From assembly GCA_963664255.1 (NCBI GenBank), contig OY760938.1, forward strand, positions 2,294,001 through 2,358,000: DNA of 64,000 nucleotides, given 5' to 3'. This DNA is from G963663775 sp963664255. GTDB taxonomy: Bacteria; Bacillota; Clostridia; Oscillospirales; Butyricicoccaceae. The notes under the pieces are model-generated. The model was not told the DNA's origin and did no database searches. It saw only the letters and a program-made list of their open reading frames with translations. Numbering within the stretch: position 1 is the stretch's first letter; each line of letters opens with the position of its first letter. The translations under genes and the position numbers were made by a program. Shown piece by piece: positions 1 through 9,087 of this stretch.

Positions 1-282
1 TTGGCGCAGGGCACGACTGCGGAAAGCATTCATGGGGCACTGCAATCGTATTATGCAGGGGAAACCTTTGTGACAGTGACACCCTTTGGCGGCGATGTGA
101 GCCGGTTGCATTCCGGTATCTTGATTGGAACCAATGGGTTGGAGCTGACGGTTTCAGGAAACGATGAACGCACCATTATCACCGCGCGCTTTGACAACCT
201 TGGCAAGGGGGCATCGGGTGCGGCGGTGCAAAATATGAATCTAATGCTGGGACTGGAGGAATCCACAGGGCTGAACCTGTAA
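1..282 (+). CDS. argC: N-acetyl-gamma-glutamyl-phosphate reductase, C-terminal part
   Basis: This is the last 93 codons of ArgC, which reduces N-acetylglutamyl-5-phosphate to the semialdehyde with NADPH in arginine synthesis. The stretch NLGKGASGAAVQNMNLMLG near the end is the typical ArgC C-terminus. The gene is cut by the left edge of the window, so the first codon shown is not a start. The stop lies 22 bases before argJ, which fits one arginine operon argC-J-B-D-F. Nothing in the visible part is damaged. Confidence 0.9.
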   Translation: MAQGTTAESIHGALQSYYAGETFVTVTPFGGDVSRLHSGILIGTNGLELTVSGNDERTIITARFDNLGKGASGAAVQNMNLMLGLEESTGLNL

Positions 283-304
283 ATCTCCTGTCCTAAGAGG
301 AGAA

Positions 305-1519
305 ATGACGATGAAAATGATAAATGGCGGTGTTTGTGCCGCACAAGGCTTTACAGCAGGCAGTATTCGTTGCGGCATCAAGGAAAGCCGCGCGGCAGAT
401 GATACAGCAATCATTTACAGCGACTGCGAGTGTACTGCGGCGGCGGTATATACCTTAAATCGTGTGAAAGCTGCGCCGATTTATGTAACCAAGGAGCATT
501 TGGCGCAGGGTACGGCACGCGCGGTGATTGTCAATGCAGGCAATGCAAATGCTTGTGCGCCAGACGGCATGGAAAATGCAAAACGTATGGCAAAGGCGGC
601 AGCAAATCGACTGGGCATTGCAGAAACCGCGGTCGTGGTGGCATCCACGGGGGTCATTGGACAGCGCATTAATATCGAATGTATTGAAGAAAATCTGCCA
701 AAGATTACGCTTGCAGAAGATGGTTCAGAAAAGGCGGCACAGGCGATTTTAACCACTGACTTACAAAAAAAGGAAGTTGCAGTCGAGTTTGAGATTGACG
801 GGAAAACTTGCCGTATGGGCGGTATCTGCAAGGGTTCGGGCATGATTCATCCCAATATGGGCACAATGCTTTGCTTTATCACAACGGATTGCGCGATTAC
901 CAGTGAAATGTTGCAGGAAGCACTGTCTGAAAGCGTGAAAAAGTCCTTCAATCGTGTTTCCGTGGACGGAGATACCTCGACCAATGATATGTGTGCGGTG
1001 CTTGCCAACGGAAAGGCAGAAAACACCTGCATTGATTGGAAAGACGAGGACTATGAGGTCTTTTTGCAGGCACTTACGGAGATTTCGGTTGCAATGGCAC
1101 GCATGATTGCGGCAGATGGAGAAGGTGCGACAAAGCTTGTCACCTGCGCAGTATCCGGTGCACGAGATGAAGAAACCGCAGAACAGCTCGCGAAAGCCGT
1201 TTGTGCGTCTAGCTTGGTAAAAACCGCCATGTTTGGCGCAGATGCCAACTGGGGGCGTGTGTTGTGCGCAATGGGATATTCCAAAGCACCGTTCCGTCCG
1301 GAATATGTGAAGGTATCTTTTGCAAGCGATGCGGGCGAAATTTTGGTCTGTGAGCATGGTGCAGGGGTGGATTTTGATGAAGCAACTGCCAAAACTGTGC
1401 TTTCAGAAAAAGAAGTCACCATTGTGATTGATGTACAGGATGGGGACAGCACAGCGACTGCATGGGGCTGTGATTTGACCTATGATTATGTGAAGATAAA
1501 TGGAGATTACAGAACATGA
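305..1519 (+). CDS. argJ: Bifunctional glutamate N-acetyltransferase / ornithine acetyltransferase ArgJ
   Basis: ArgJ recycles the acetyl group from N-acetylornithine to glutamate and can also use acetyl-CoA. About 404 residues, normal for the family. The self-cleavage region reads KGSGMIHPNMGTML. The Thr that becomes the nucleophile of the beta chain is present, but the residue before it is Gly where most family members have Ala. SD-like AAGAGGAG sits very close to the ATG at 305, and a second in-frame ATG at 311 has better spacing, so the true start may be 311. The stop overlaps the argB start (ATGA). Confidence 0.95.
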   Translation: MTMKMINGGVCAAQGFTAGSIRCGIKESRAADDTAIIYSDCECTAAAVYTLNRVKAAPIYVTKEHLAQGTARAVIVNAGNANACAPDGMENAKRMAKAAANRLGIAETAVVVASTGVIGQRINIECIEENLPKITLAEDGSEKAAQAILTTDLQKKEVAVEFEIDGKTCRMGGICKGSGMIHPNMGTMLCFITTDCAITSEMLQEALSESVKKSFNRVSVDGDTSTNDMCAVLANGKAENTCIDWKDEDYEVFLQALTEISVAMARMIAADGEGATKLVTCAVSGARDEETAEQLAKAVCASSLVKTAMFGADANWGRVLCAMGYSKAPFRPEYVKVSFASDAGEILVCEHGAGVDFDEATAKTVLSEKEVTIVIDVQDGDSTATAWGCDLTYDYVKINGDYRT

Positions 1520-2382
1520 TGCTAGATGCAGAATCCAAGGCACGCACGCTGGTGGAAGCGCTGCCCTATATACAAAAATATTATGGTCAAACGGTTGTGG
1601 TCAAATATGGCGGCAATGCGATGATAAATGATGAGCTGAAGGATGCCGTCATTCGTGATTTGGTGCTGCTGAATTTGGTCGGCATCAAAGTGGTGGTTGT
1701 GCATGGCGGCGGCCCTGAAATCAATGATATGCTCAAAAAAATCGGCAAAGAATCGAAATTTGTCAATGGCTTGCGCTATACCGACCGAGAAACCATGGAC
1801 ATTGTGCAAATGGTGCTGTGCGGCAAGGTCAACAAGGATTTGGTGACGCTTCTGGAAAAAGCCGGCGGACATGGAATTGGTTTGGGCGGTATGGATGGCG
1901 GATTGTTTCAGGCAAAGCGCATGACCGACAGCCAAAATACCGACTATGGGTATGTGGGCGAAATTACGGATGTCAATCCTGCACCGGTTATGGATGTGCT
2001 GGCAAATGGCTATATTCCTGTGGTTTCCACCGTTGCGCAGGGCATTGACGACGACACCAATTACAACATCAATGCGGATTTGGCGGCGGCAAAGCTTGCG
2101 ACTGCACTGCGTGCTAAAAAGTTGATTTTGCTGACAGATGTGCGCGGTTTGCTGCGCGACCCCAAGGACGAAAGTACCTTGATTCCACACCTGAAAGTAT
2201 CACAAGTGCCCCGACTTATCAAAGATGGCATCATCAAAGGTGGTATGATTCCAAAGGTAGATTGCTGCGTGGAAGCGGTGCGCAAGGGTGTGGACGCCGC
2301 CAATATTCAAGATGGACGCGTGAAGCATTCGATTTTGATTGAACTGCTGTCTACGGTTGGTGTGGGCACGATGTTTGAGTAA
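1516..2382 (+). CDS. argB: Acetylglutamate kinase
   Basis: ArgB phosphorylates N-acetylglutamate, the second step of arginine synthesis. 288 residues of the amino acid kinase fold. Visible motifs are KYGGNAM near the N-terminus (phosphate binding), VVVHGGGPEIN (acetylglutamate and glycine-rich loop), NINADLAAAKLA and LLTDVRGLL (nucleotide site), and GGMIPKV near the C-terminus. It starts on the ATGA overlap with argJ, which suggests translational coupling. Feedback inhibition by arginine is known for some family members but cannot be read here. Confidence 0.96.
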   Translation: MMLDAESKARTLVEALPYIQKYYGQTVVVKYGGNAMINDELKDAVIRDLVLLNLVGIKVVVVHGGGPEINDMLKKIGKESKFVNGLRYTDRETMDIVQMVLCGKVNKDLVTLLEKAGGHGIGLGGMDGGLFQAKRMTDSQNTDYGYVGEITDVNPAPVMDVLANGYIPVVSTVAQGIDDDTNYNINADLAAAKLATALRAKKLILLTDVRGLLRDPKDESTLIPHLKVSQVPRLIKDGIIKGGMIPKVDCCVEAVRKGVDAANIQDGRVKHSILIELLSTVGVGTMFE

Positions 2383-2398
2383 AAAGGGATGATAAAAC

Positions 2399-3577
2399 AT
2401 GACATATGAAGCATTAAAAGCAGAGGAAACCGCATATGTAATGAACACATATGGCAGATTTCCGATTGCACTGGACCATGGCGAAGGCTCTGTGCTGTGG
2501 GATGTCGAGGGAAAACGCTATGTGGATTTGACAAGTGGCATCGGCGTGTGTTCGTTGGGATATAACAACCCCGCAATCAATGCCGCAATGGCACAGCAGG
2601 CACAAAAGCTGATGCACGTTTCCAATCTGTTCACCACAGCACCGATGGTGCAAACGGCGAAAACATTGGCAACCAAAACAGATATGGGCAAGGTGTTTTT
2701 TGCAAATTCAGGCGCAGAAGCCAATGAAGGCGCCATTAAGCTGGCGAGAAAGTATTCCTTTGACAAATATGGTGCAGGTCGTCACAACATTGTAACGCTT
2801 GTGAATTCGTTCCACGGACGTACCATTACCACCTTAAACGCTACGGGACAGGATAAATTTCACGATTATTTCTTCCCGTTCACCGAAGGCTTTTCGTATG
2901 CCGCCGCAAATGATTTGGACGATGTCAAAAGTAAAGTCGATGACAACACGTGTGCCATTATGATGGAGCTGATTCAGGGCGAAGGCGGTGTGTTGCCACT
3001 CGACGAGGCGTTTGTCAAAGCGGTGGAAGCATTGTGCCGCGAAAAGGATTTGCTGCTCATCATTGATGAAGTGCAGACCGGTATCGGGCGGACAGGTGCA
3101 CTGTTTGCATTTCAGAATTATGGAATTTCTCCGGATGTAGTCACGATGGCGAAGGGCTTGGGCGGTGGTGTGCCGATTGGTGCAGTGCTGGCGGCGAAAA
3201 GCTGCTGTGATGTGCTGACACCCGGCACGCACGCAACCACCTTCGGCGGCACACCAATGGTATGTGCGGCGGCAAATGTGGTGCTGGATACGATTACAGA
3301 TGCAGATTTCCTGAAAGAAGTGCAGGAAAAGGGCGCATATCTCAAGCAAAAAATCTTAGAATTGGGCTCTAAGCAGATTTTGGGCGTGCGTGGCATGGGT
3401 CTGATGCTTGGCATCATTGTGGAAGAAGGCAAACATAGCGCATTTGCCAAGGAGCTGATTGCACGTGGCGTGATGGTGATTACAGCGGGCAAGGATGCCG
3501 TGCGTTTGTTGCCACCGCTGACCATTACCTATGCAGAAATGGACGAGGCGATAGCCGTGATGAAGGAGGTTTTTTAG
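2399..3577 (+). CDS. argD: Acetylornithine aminotransferase
   Basis: A class III PLP-dependent aminotransferase of 392 residues that converts N-acetylglutamate semialdehyde to N-acetylornithine with glutamate as amino donor. Visible motifs are FANSGAEANEGAIKLAR (PLP phosphate region), SFHGRT, IDEVQTGIGRTG (PLP Asp) and MAKGLGGGVPIGA, which carries the Schiff-base Lys. It starts 16 bases after argB and its TAG overlaps the argF GTG by one base. ArgD-type enzymes can also act as succinyldiaminopimelate aminotransferases. Confidence 0.95.
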   Translation: MTYEALKAEETAYVMNTYGRFPIALDHGEGSVLWDVEGKRYVDLTSGIGVCSLGYNNPAINAAMAQQAQKLMHVSNLFTTAPMVQTAKTLATKTDMGKVFFANSGAEANEGAIKLARKYSFDKYGAGRHNIVTLVNSFHGRTITTLNATGQDKFHDYFFPFTEGFSYAAANDLDDVKSKVDDNTCAIMMELIQGEGGVLPLDEAFVKAVEALCREKDLLLIIDEVQTGIGRTGALFAFQNYGISPDVVTMAKGLGGGVPIGAVLAAKSCCDVLTPGTHATTFGGTPMVCAAANVVLDTITDADFLKEVQEKGAYLKQKILELGSKQILGVRGMGLMLGIIVEEGKHSAFAKELIARGVMVITAGKDAVRLLPPLTITYAEMDEAIAVMKEVF

Positions 3578-4497
3578 TGAAGCATTTGCTGAAGCTACTC
3601 GATTGCAGTAAGGAAGAGATTATTTCGATTTTGGACCTTGCCGACCAGCTAAAATATGAAAAAAAGCATAACATCACACACCGCCACTTGGAAGGCAAAA
3701 GCCTGGGCATGATTTTCCAAAAATCCTCAACCCGCACCCGTGTATCCTTTGAAACAGGGATGTACCAGTTGGGTGGGCAGGCGCTGTTTTTGTCCAACCG
3801 AGATTTGCAGATTGGCAGAGGCGAGCCGGTACAGGACACCGCTCGTGTGCTTTCCCGCTATTTGGATGGCATCATGATTCGTACCTTTGAACAAAAGGAA
3901 GTCGAAGATTTGGCGGGATTTGGTACGATTCCGATTATCAATGGCTTGACCGATTTCAGCCATCCATGCCAAGTGCTGGCGGATTTGATGACCATTCGTG
4001 AGAAGTTCGCTTCTCTGGAAGGGTTGAAAATGTGCTATATCGGCGATGGAAACAACATGGCAAACTCTCTGATTGTAGGCGGACTGAAGACAGGAATGCA
4101 CGTTTCTGTGGCATGCCCAGAGGGATATCGCCCTGCGGCGGAGGTGCTCACCTTTGCAGAGGAAGAAAAGAAGGCAGGTGCGCTGTTCGATTTGTCGGAT
4201 GACATTTTCCATGCGGCAGAAAATGCAGATGTCATTATTACGGACACATGGGCATCTATGGGCATGGAAGAAGAAAAAGAACAGCGTTTGCGGGCATTTG
4301 CAGGCTATCAGGTTAATGATGAACTGTTGGCGGCGGCAAAGCCGGGCGCAATGGTACAGCACTGCCTGCCAGCGTATCGCGAGCAGGAGATTACCACTAA
4401 GGTTTTTGAAGCGCACGCAGACGAAATTTTTGAAGAAGCAGAAAACCGTTTGCACGCACAAAAGGCGGTTATGGTCACTTTGATGGGAAATCAATAA
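3577..4497 (+). CDS. argF: Ornithine carbamoyltransferase
   Basis: Joins ornithine and carbamoyl phosphate to make citrulline. 306 residues. The carbamoyl phosphate signature STRTRVSFE, the HPCQVLADL motif and the ornithine/Cys motif HCLPAYR are all present. The start is GTG, preceded by AAGGAGG with good spacing inside the end of argD, so translation is coupled (TAGTG). It is the last gene of the operon and is followed directly by a strong terminator. argG and argH are not next to it. Confidence 0.96.
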   Translation: MKHLLKLLDCSKEEIISILDLADQLKYEKKHNITHRHLEGKSLGMIFQKSSTRTRVSFETGMYQLGGQALFLSNRDLQIGRGEPVQDTARVLSRYLDGIMIRTFEQKEVEDLAGFGTIPIINGLTDFSHPCQVLADLMTIREKFASLEGLKMCYIGDGNNMANSLIVGGLKTGMHVSVACPEGYRPAAEVLTFAEEEKKAGALFDLSDDIFHAAENADVIITDTWASMGMEEEKEQRLRAFAGYQVNDELLAAAKPGAMVQHCLPAYREQEITTKVFEAHADEIFEEAENRLHAQKAVMVTLMGNQ

Positions 4498-4506
4498 AGA
4501 GAAACC

Positions 4507-4543
4507 AAAAAGGATGTCACTTGTAAGAGCGGCATCCTTTTTT
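4507..4543 (+). terminator. Rho-independent terminator of the arginine operon
   Basis: Inverted repeat AAAAAGGATG / CATCCTTTTT around a 16-base loop, starting 10 bases after argF and ending in a T run. The A-rich 5' arm could let it work on both strands. Confidence 0.85.
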
Positions 4544-4561
4544 CATGGGATGAGGTATGAA

Positions 4562-5014
4562 ATGATTCGAATTATGTTTGTATGCCATGGGAACATTTGC
4601 CGCAGTCCGATGGCAGAGTTTGTGCTGCGTGACATGGTGCAAAAACAAGGCTTGGCAGACCGCATTTCGGTGGCTTCGTCTGCCACCAGCACCGAGGAAA
4701 TTGGTAACCCTGTGCATCGGGGTACAAAACAGAAACTGCAGGAGATGGGCATTCCAATGACAGAACGGCGGGCTGTACAGCTGCAAAAGCGTGATTATGC
4801 GGACTATGATTATTTAATTGCGATGGACAGCCGCAATGTGCGCAATATGCTGCGTATCGTTGGAGCAGACACACAGCAGAAAATTAGCCGATTGTTGGAC
4901 GGCACAGCACAGCCGCGTGACATTGCAGACCCATGGTACACGGGAAATTTTGATGAAACCTATGCTGATATTCGAGAAGGCTGCGAAGCATTATTGAAAA
5001 AACTGCTCTACTGA
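4562..5014 (+). CDS. Low-molecular-weight protein-tyrosine (or arginine) phosphatase
   Basis: About 150 residues. The signature loop CHGNICRSPM (C-x5-R, with the Ser after Arg) is at residues 8-17, and the general-acid motif ADPWYTG lies near the C-terminus, so both catalytic parts are intact. Family members act on phosphotyrosine, or on phosphoarginine (YwlE-type). The residue that separates the two types cannot be assigned safely by eye. I place the start at 4562 because an upstream in-frame ATG lies inside the argF terminator and the SD-like TGAGG fits the later ATG. It stands between the arg operon and yunB. Confidence 0.88.
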   Translation: MIRIMFVCHGNICRSPMAEFVLRDMVQKQGLADRISVASSATSTEEIGNPVHRGTKQKLQEMGIPMTERRAVQLQKRDYADYDYLIAMDSRNVRNMLRIVGADTQQKISRLLDGTAQPRDIADPWYTGNFDETYADIREGCEALLKKLLY

Positions 5015-5103
5015 AAGCGCACTGACCGCTGTAGATGGATTTGTTTGGATATTTGCGGATGTACTGCATAGACTGTAATGGAGCAAGAACGGCGGTGAAG
5101 GAG

Positions 5104-5802
5104 ATGCGAAGAAAACGAAGACACCGACCACCACATATTTGGAAACCACTGGGGTGGCGGAAAAAGCTGCTGCTGTTTGTGTTGTTGATTTTGGGGCTTG
5201 GCGGCGGCTTTTTGATACGCTTAGAGCCGATGATTATGACATATGCAGAAAATGAGGCACAGGACTGCATGGCAGAATGGGTTAGCCGCATTGTGGAGCA
5301 GCAGCTGTATGACAATCGAGAGGCATATCAGAACTTGGTGCAGCTGGAGCATGATGCAGAGAGCCATGTCACAGCACTGCGTACCGATATTGTGACGATG
5401 AACCAGTTGAAAACTGCACTGATACAGCAAATGACCGCAGAAATGAGCGAGCTTGAGGAAAGTCAGCTGGAAATTCCGTTGGGCAGTGTGCTTTCGCCAA
5501 CGTGGAAGGGTGGCATGGGCCCCAAGCTGCAGGTTGGCATTGTGGCATTGGGTACGATTACAGCAGAGTTTGCCAGTGCGTTTCAGCAGGCGGGCATCAA
5601 TCAAACCCGCCATCATATTATTCTGGAAGTACATACAGAAGTGGATATTTTGACGATTTTAGGCAGTCGGCGTGTCAATGTGGACAGCGATTTTTATGTA
5701 ACTGATACGATTATTGTCGGCACAGTGCCTGACCAGTATACGTACATAGATGACACTGAGCAAGGCATTCTTGGGAAAATCAATGATTATGCAAAGGATT
5801 GA
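5104..5802 (+). CDS. yunB: Sporulation protein YunB
   Basis: YunB-family protein, known in Bacillus as mother-cell expressed and needed for efficient sporulation; the biochemical role is unknown. After a very basic N-terminus (MRRKRRHR) there is one transmembrane segment, then a region of about 190 residues with the family features IPLGSVLSP, GPKLQVGIVALGTI and HHIILEVHTEVDI. The reading frame is open from 5035 (ATG) and has further ATGs at 5059 and 5104. The last gives the normal family N-terminus, but AAGGAG abuts it, so the start is uncertain. Confidence 0.8.
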   Translation: MRRKRRHRPPHIWKPLGWRKKLLLFVLLILGLGGGFLIRLEPMIMTYAENEAQDCMAEWVSRIVEQQLYDNREAYQNLVQLEHDAESHVTALRTDIVTMNQLKTALIQQMTAEMSELEESQLEIPLGSVLSPTWKGGMGPKLQVGIVALGTITAEFASAFQQAGINQTRHHIILEVHTEVDILTILGSRRVNVDSDFYVTDTIIVGTVPDQYTYIDDTEQGILGKINDYAKD

Positions 5803-5806
5803 ATGC

Positions 5807-5840
5807 AATGTCCTCCTGCAGATGGTGGGAGGGCATTTTG
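5807..5840 (+). terminator. Terminator after yunB
   Basis: Stem AATGTCCTCC / GGAGGGCATT (one G-U pair) followed by TTGTTTGG. It begins 5 bases after the yunB stop. Confidence 0.65.
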
Positions 5841-5923
5841 TTTGGTTGAGGTGTCTGGCGATAGAAAACCGCTCTATTTGAAACGCAGAAAATTGTGCAT
5901 TTTACTGAAAATCTATTCGCGTT

Positions 5924-5953
5924 TTGACAGGGAATTCGTACGTGTGGTACAAT
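5924..5953 (+). promoter_or_regulatory. Housekeeping-type promoter of the hydrogenase maturation operon
   Basis: TTGACA (5924-5929), an 18-base spacer and TACAAT (5948-5953), about 90 bases before the TM1266-type gene. The leader between promoter and start shows no riboswitch that I recognise. Confidence 0.7.
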
Positions 5954-6042
5954 GAATGCAAAGAATCACCAAGAACTTTGCTAGGAAACGATAGGTGCTG
6001 TGTAAGTGACAAAAAACGACCATTTATGAAAGGACGTTGTAT

Positions 6043-6306
6043 ATGGAAACAAGAGTTGCAGTCATGGGAATTATTGTAGAGGCTATGGATTCCGTTGAAA
6101 AATTAAACACAATTCTGCATGAATATGGGGAATATATCATTGGTAGAATGGGCTTGCCTTATCGGCAAAAAAATATTCACGTCATCAGCATTGTGGTGGA
6201 TGCGCCGCAGGATGTCACCAGTGCCATCAGCGGAAAAATTGGGAAAATTGCGGGCGTGAGCGTCAAAACCGCATATTCTGGTGTGATTACGGCAGATGAA
6301 GCATAA
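6043..6306 (+). CDS. TM1266-type iron-only hydrogenase system regulator
   Basis: A small ACT-like protein of 87 residues (METRVAVMGIIVE...). The family, named after Thermotoga TM1266, is found almost only beside [FeFe]-hydrogenase maturation genes and is taken to be a regulator, though its action is not well established. An AAAGGACG ribosome site supports the ATG at 6043 over an upstream TTG. Its end overlaps the hydE start by 11 bases, so the two are coupled. Confidence 0.85.
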   Translation: METRVAVMGIIVEAMDSVEKLNTILHEYGEYIIGRMGLPYRQKNIHVISIVVDAPQDVTSAISGKIGKIAGVSVKTAYSGVITADEA

Positions 6307-7345
6307 TATCAAAGCGCTCATTGACCAGTTGGCGGCGCAAAAGCCATGTTCCAAGCAGGAATTGCAAGAGTTGCTGGCGGCAAACACACCCGAGGTATCC
6401 GCTTATGTGTTTGAAAAGGCGGTGGAAATCCGTAAAAACATATATGGCAATGCGGTTTATGTGCGTGGGTTGATTGAAATCAGCAATTTTTGCAAGAATG
6501 ACTGCTATTATTGCGGGATTCGGAAAAGCAATCGTTTAGCGCAGCGGTATCGACTGGATAAGACGCAGATTTTAGGGTGCTGTGCAAACGGCTATGCGCT
6601 GGGATTTCGCACCTTTGTGCTGCAGGGCGGGGAGGACGCCTATTTCACCGATGCTGTGATTTGCGACATCATATCTGCCATCAAAATGCAGTATCCAGAT
6701 TGTGCGGTGACGCTTTCCATCGGAGAAAAGACGCGCGAAAGCTACCAGATGTATTTTGATGCAGGAGCAGACCGCTATTTGCTGCGGCATGAAACCGCAA
6801 ATGCCGCGCATTATCGGAAGCTGCATCCAGAGGCAATGTCCCTTGCACATCGCAAGCAATGCTTGTATGATTTGAAGGAAATCGGCTATCAGGTCGGCTG
6901 TGGTTTAATGGTGGGCTCGCCGGGACAAACCTTGGAAACGATTGCAGAGGATTTGCTCTTTATGCAGGACTTTCGACCGCATATGGTGGGCATTGGTCCG
7001 TTTTTGCCGCACAAAGACACACCATTTGCGAACGAACAGGGTGGCAGCTTGGAAATGACCCTGTTTCTGCTCGGCATCGTGCGCCTGATGCTGCCACATA
7101 TTCTGCTGCCCGCAACAACTGCACTGGGTACGTTGTGCGAAGGCGGTCGGGAGAAAGGCATTTTGGCGGGTGCCAATGTCGTGATGCCGAACCTGTCCCC
7201 ACAAAGCGAGCGGAAAAAATATTTGCTGTATGACAACAAATTGTGCACCAACGAGGAATCGGCGGAGGGTTTTGCGCAGCTTGGGCAAAAAATGCGAAGC
7301 ATTGGCTATGAAATTGTGGTTGACCGAGGCGATACAAAGATTTAA
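6296..7345 (+). CDS. hydE: [FeFe]-hydrogenase H-cluster radical SAM maturase HydE
   Basis: Radical SAM enzyme of 349 residues that helps to make the diiron subcluster of the H-cluster. The CxxxCxxC cluster motif is seen as CKNDCYYC around residues 64-71, inside ISNFCKNDCYYCGIRKSN, which is typical of HydE rather than biotin synthase. Further family marks are FVLQGGEDAYFTD, LRHETAN and GPFLPHKDTPF. It lies between the TM1266-type gene and hydG in one operon. The third maturase gene, hydF, and the hydrogenase itself are not in this window. Confidence 0.93.
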   Translation: MKHNIKALIDQLAAQKPCSKQELQELLAANTPEVSAYVFEKAVEIRKNIYGNAVYVRGLIEISNFCKNDCYYCGIRKSNRLAQRYRLDKTQILGCCANGYALGFRTFVLQGGEDAYFTDAVICDIISAIKMQYPDCAVTLSIGEKTRESYQMYFDAGADRYLLRHETANAAHYRKLHPEAMSLAHRKQCLYDLKEIGYQVGCGLMVGSPGQTLETIAEDLLFMQDFRPHMVGIGPFLPHKDTPFANEQGGSLEMTLFLLGIVRLMLPHILLPATTALGTLCEGGREKGILAGANVVMPNLSPQSERKKYLLYDNKLCTNEESAEGFAQLGQKMRSIGYEIVVDRGDTKI

Positions 7346-7397
7346 AATAACATCTCTGAAGAGAAAGAGTTTCTGACTCAAAGAAAGGAATAGCGTT

Positions 7398-8816
7398 ATG
7401 TACAATCCAAAATCTAAAAAAGCAGAGGAATTCATCAGCGACAAAGAAGTGCTGGAAACCCTGCAATATGCAGACGAAAATAAAGAAAATATGGCACTGA
7501 TTGATGCAATTCTCGAAAAAGCAGAACAGCGCAAGGGTCTGACCCATCGAGAGGCTTCTGTGCTGCTGGCGTGTGAAAATCCAGAAAAAATTGAGAAGAT
7601 GTATGCACTGGCAGAGCAAATCAAAAAAGATTTTTATGGCAATCGCATCGTGATGTTTGCGCCGCTGTATTTGTCAAATTACTGCATCAATGGATGCACC
7701 TATTGCCCCTATCATGCCAAAAACAAGCACATTGCACGCAAAAAGCTGACGCAGGAGGAAGTGCGCCGCGAGGTGGTTGCGCTGCAGGATATGGGGCACA
7801 AGCGTCTGGCGATTGAAGCGGGTGAAGACCCGAAGATGAATCCTATCGAATATATTTTGGAATGTATCGATACTATTTACAGCATCAAGCACCAAAATGG
7901 TGAAATTCGGCGTGTCAATGTAAATATTGCGGCAACAACCGTGGAAAATTATCGCAAACTGCATGACGCAGGCATTGGCACATATATTCTGTTTCAGGAA
8001 ACCTATCACAAAGACAGCTATGAGCAGCTGCATCCGACAGGACCGAAGCATGACTATGCCTATCACACCGAGGCGATGGACAGAGCGATGCAAGGCGGCA
8101 TTGATGACGTGGGTCTGGGCGTGCTGTTTGGCTTGCAGCTGTATCGCTATGAGTTTGCGGCGCTGTTGATGCACGCGGAGCATTTGGAAGCGGTGTATGG
8201 GGTGGGTCCGCACACCATCAGCGTACCGCGCATCAAGCACGCGGATGATATTGACCCAGATGTTTTTGAAAATGGCATCAGCGACGATGTTTTTGGGAAA
8301 ATCTGCGCCTGTATTCGGCTTTCTGTGCCATACACGGGCATGATTGTGTCAACCAGAGAAAGCAAGGAAGTACGGGAGAAGGTGATTCGCCTAGGCGTGT
8401 CACAGCTCAGCGGTGGTTCGCGCACCAGTGTCGGCGGATACGATACACCGGAGCCAGAGGATGAAAAGTCCGAACAGTTTGATGTCAGCGACAAGCGGAC
8501 GTTGGATGAAATCGTAAAATGGCTGATGGATTTTGGCTATATTCCGAGCTTTTGCACGGCATGCTATCGGGAAGGGCGCACGGGTGACCGCTTTATGAGC
8601 CTGTGCAAGAGCGGACAAATTCAAAACTGCTGTCATCCGAATGCGCTGATGACGCTGAAGGAATATTTGCAGGACTACGCATCGCCTGCAACTGTAGAAC
8701 TGGGAAATCAAATCATTTTGCAGGAGCTTTCCAATATTCCAAATGAAAAAGCACGTGAAATCGTGCGACAAATGCTGCAGAAAATCGAAAATGGCGAGCG
8801 AGATTTTCGGTTCTAA
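7398..8816 (+). CDS. hydG: [FeFe]-hydrogenase H-cluster radical SAM maturase HydG
   Basis: Tyrosine lyase of 472 residues that supplies the CO and CN ligands of the H-cluster. The SAM cluster motif is CINGCTYC (CxxxCxxC), and the tail contains CTACYREGRTG followed by the NCCHPNAL segment that holds the second iron-sulphur cluster, so both sites look intact. RBS AAAGGAAT before ATG 7398. It follows hydE after 52 bases and ends at a strong terminator, so the operon is TM1266-hydE-hydG. Confidence 0.95.
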   Translation: MYNPKSKKAEEFISDKEVLETLQYADENKENMALIDAILEKAEQRKGLTHREASVLLACENPEKIEKMYALAEQIKKDFYGNRIVMFAPLYLSNYCINGCTYCPYHAKNKHIARKKLTQEEVRREVVALQDMGHKRLAIEAGEDPKMNPIEYILECIDTIYSIKHQNGEIRRVNVNIAATTVENYRKLHDAGIGTYILFQETYHKDSYEQLHPTGPKHDYAYHTEAMDRAMQGGIDDVGLGVLFGLQLYRYEFAALLMHAEHLEAVYGVGPHTISVPRIKHADDIDPDVFENGISDDVFGKICACIRLSVPYTGMIVSTRESKEVREKVIRLGVSQLSGGSRTSVGGYDTPEPEDEKSEQFDVSDKRTLDEIVKWLMDFGYIPSFCTACYREGRTGDRFMSLCKSGQIQNCCHPNALMTLKEYLQDYASPATVELGNQIILQELSNIPNEKAREIVRQMLQKIENGERDFRF

Positions 8817-8851
8817 GTGTTTTAGTGCTCGGTTTCTATCAAAATGTAGAG

Positions 8852-8898
8852 AAAAAATCCCCTCGCATCCGAAAAATAGGAGCGGGGGGATTTGCTTT
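8852..8898 (+). terminator. Terminator after hydG
   Basis: AAATCCCC...CGC pairs with GCGGGGGGATTT across a short A-rich loop, followed by GCTTTTC. Confidence 0.8.
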
Positions 8899-8979
8899 TC
8901 AGTTGGCTTACTGCCGCTGTGTTCATAATTTGTTTAAAATTTCTTAAAAAAAAATTCTGGAAAAACGCGAAAAAATCCC

Positions 8980-9008
8980 TTGCACTATTGGGTGGTTTGA
9001 TGTATCAT
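8980..9008 (+). promoter_or_regulatory. groESL promoter
   Basis: TTGCAC (8980-8985), a 17-base spacer and TATCAT (9003-9008), immediately before the CIRCE element, the normal arrangement for HrcA-controlled chaperone operons. Confidence 0.75.
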
Positions 9009-9018
9009 AATAGGCGTA

Positions 9019-9045
9019 TTAGCACTCAGATGAAACGAGTGCTAA
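9019..9045 (+). promoter_or_regulatory. CIRCE element (HrcA operator)
   Basis: A perfect TTAGCACTC-N9-GAGTGCTAA inverted repeat, the consensus CIRCE sequence. It predicts repression of groESL by HrcA and induction by heat. hrcA itself is not in the window. Confidence 0.97.
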
Positions 9046-9087
9046 TGCATTGAATTGAGATATTTTAAATTTAGGAGGAATAGAATT

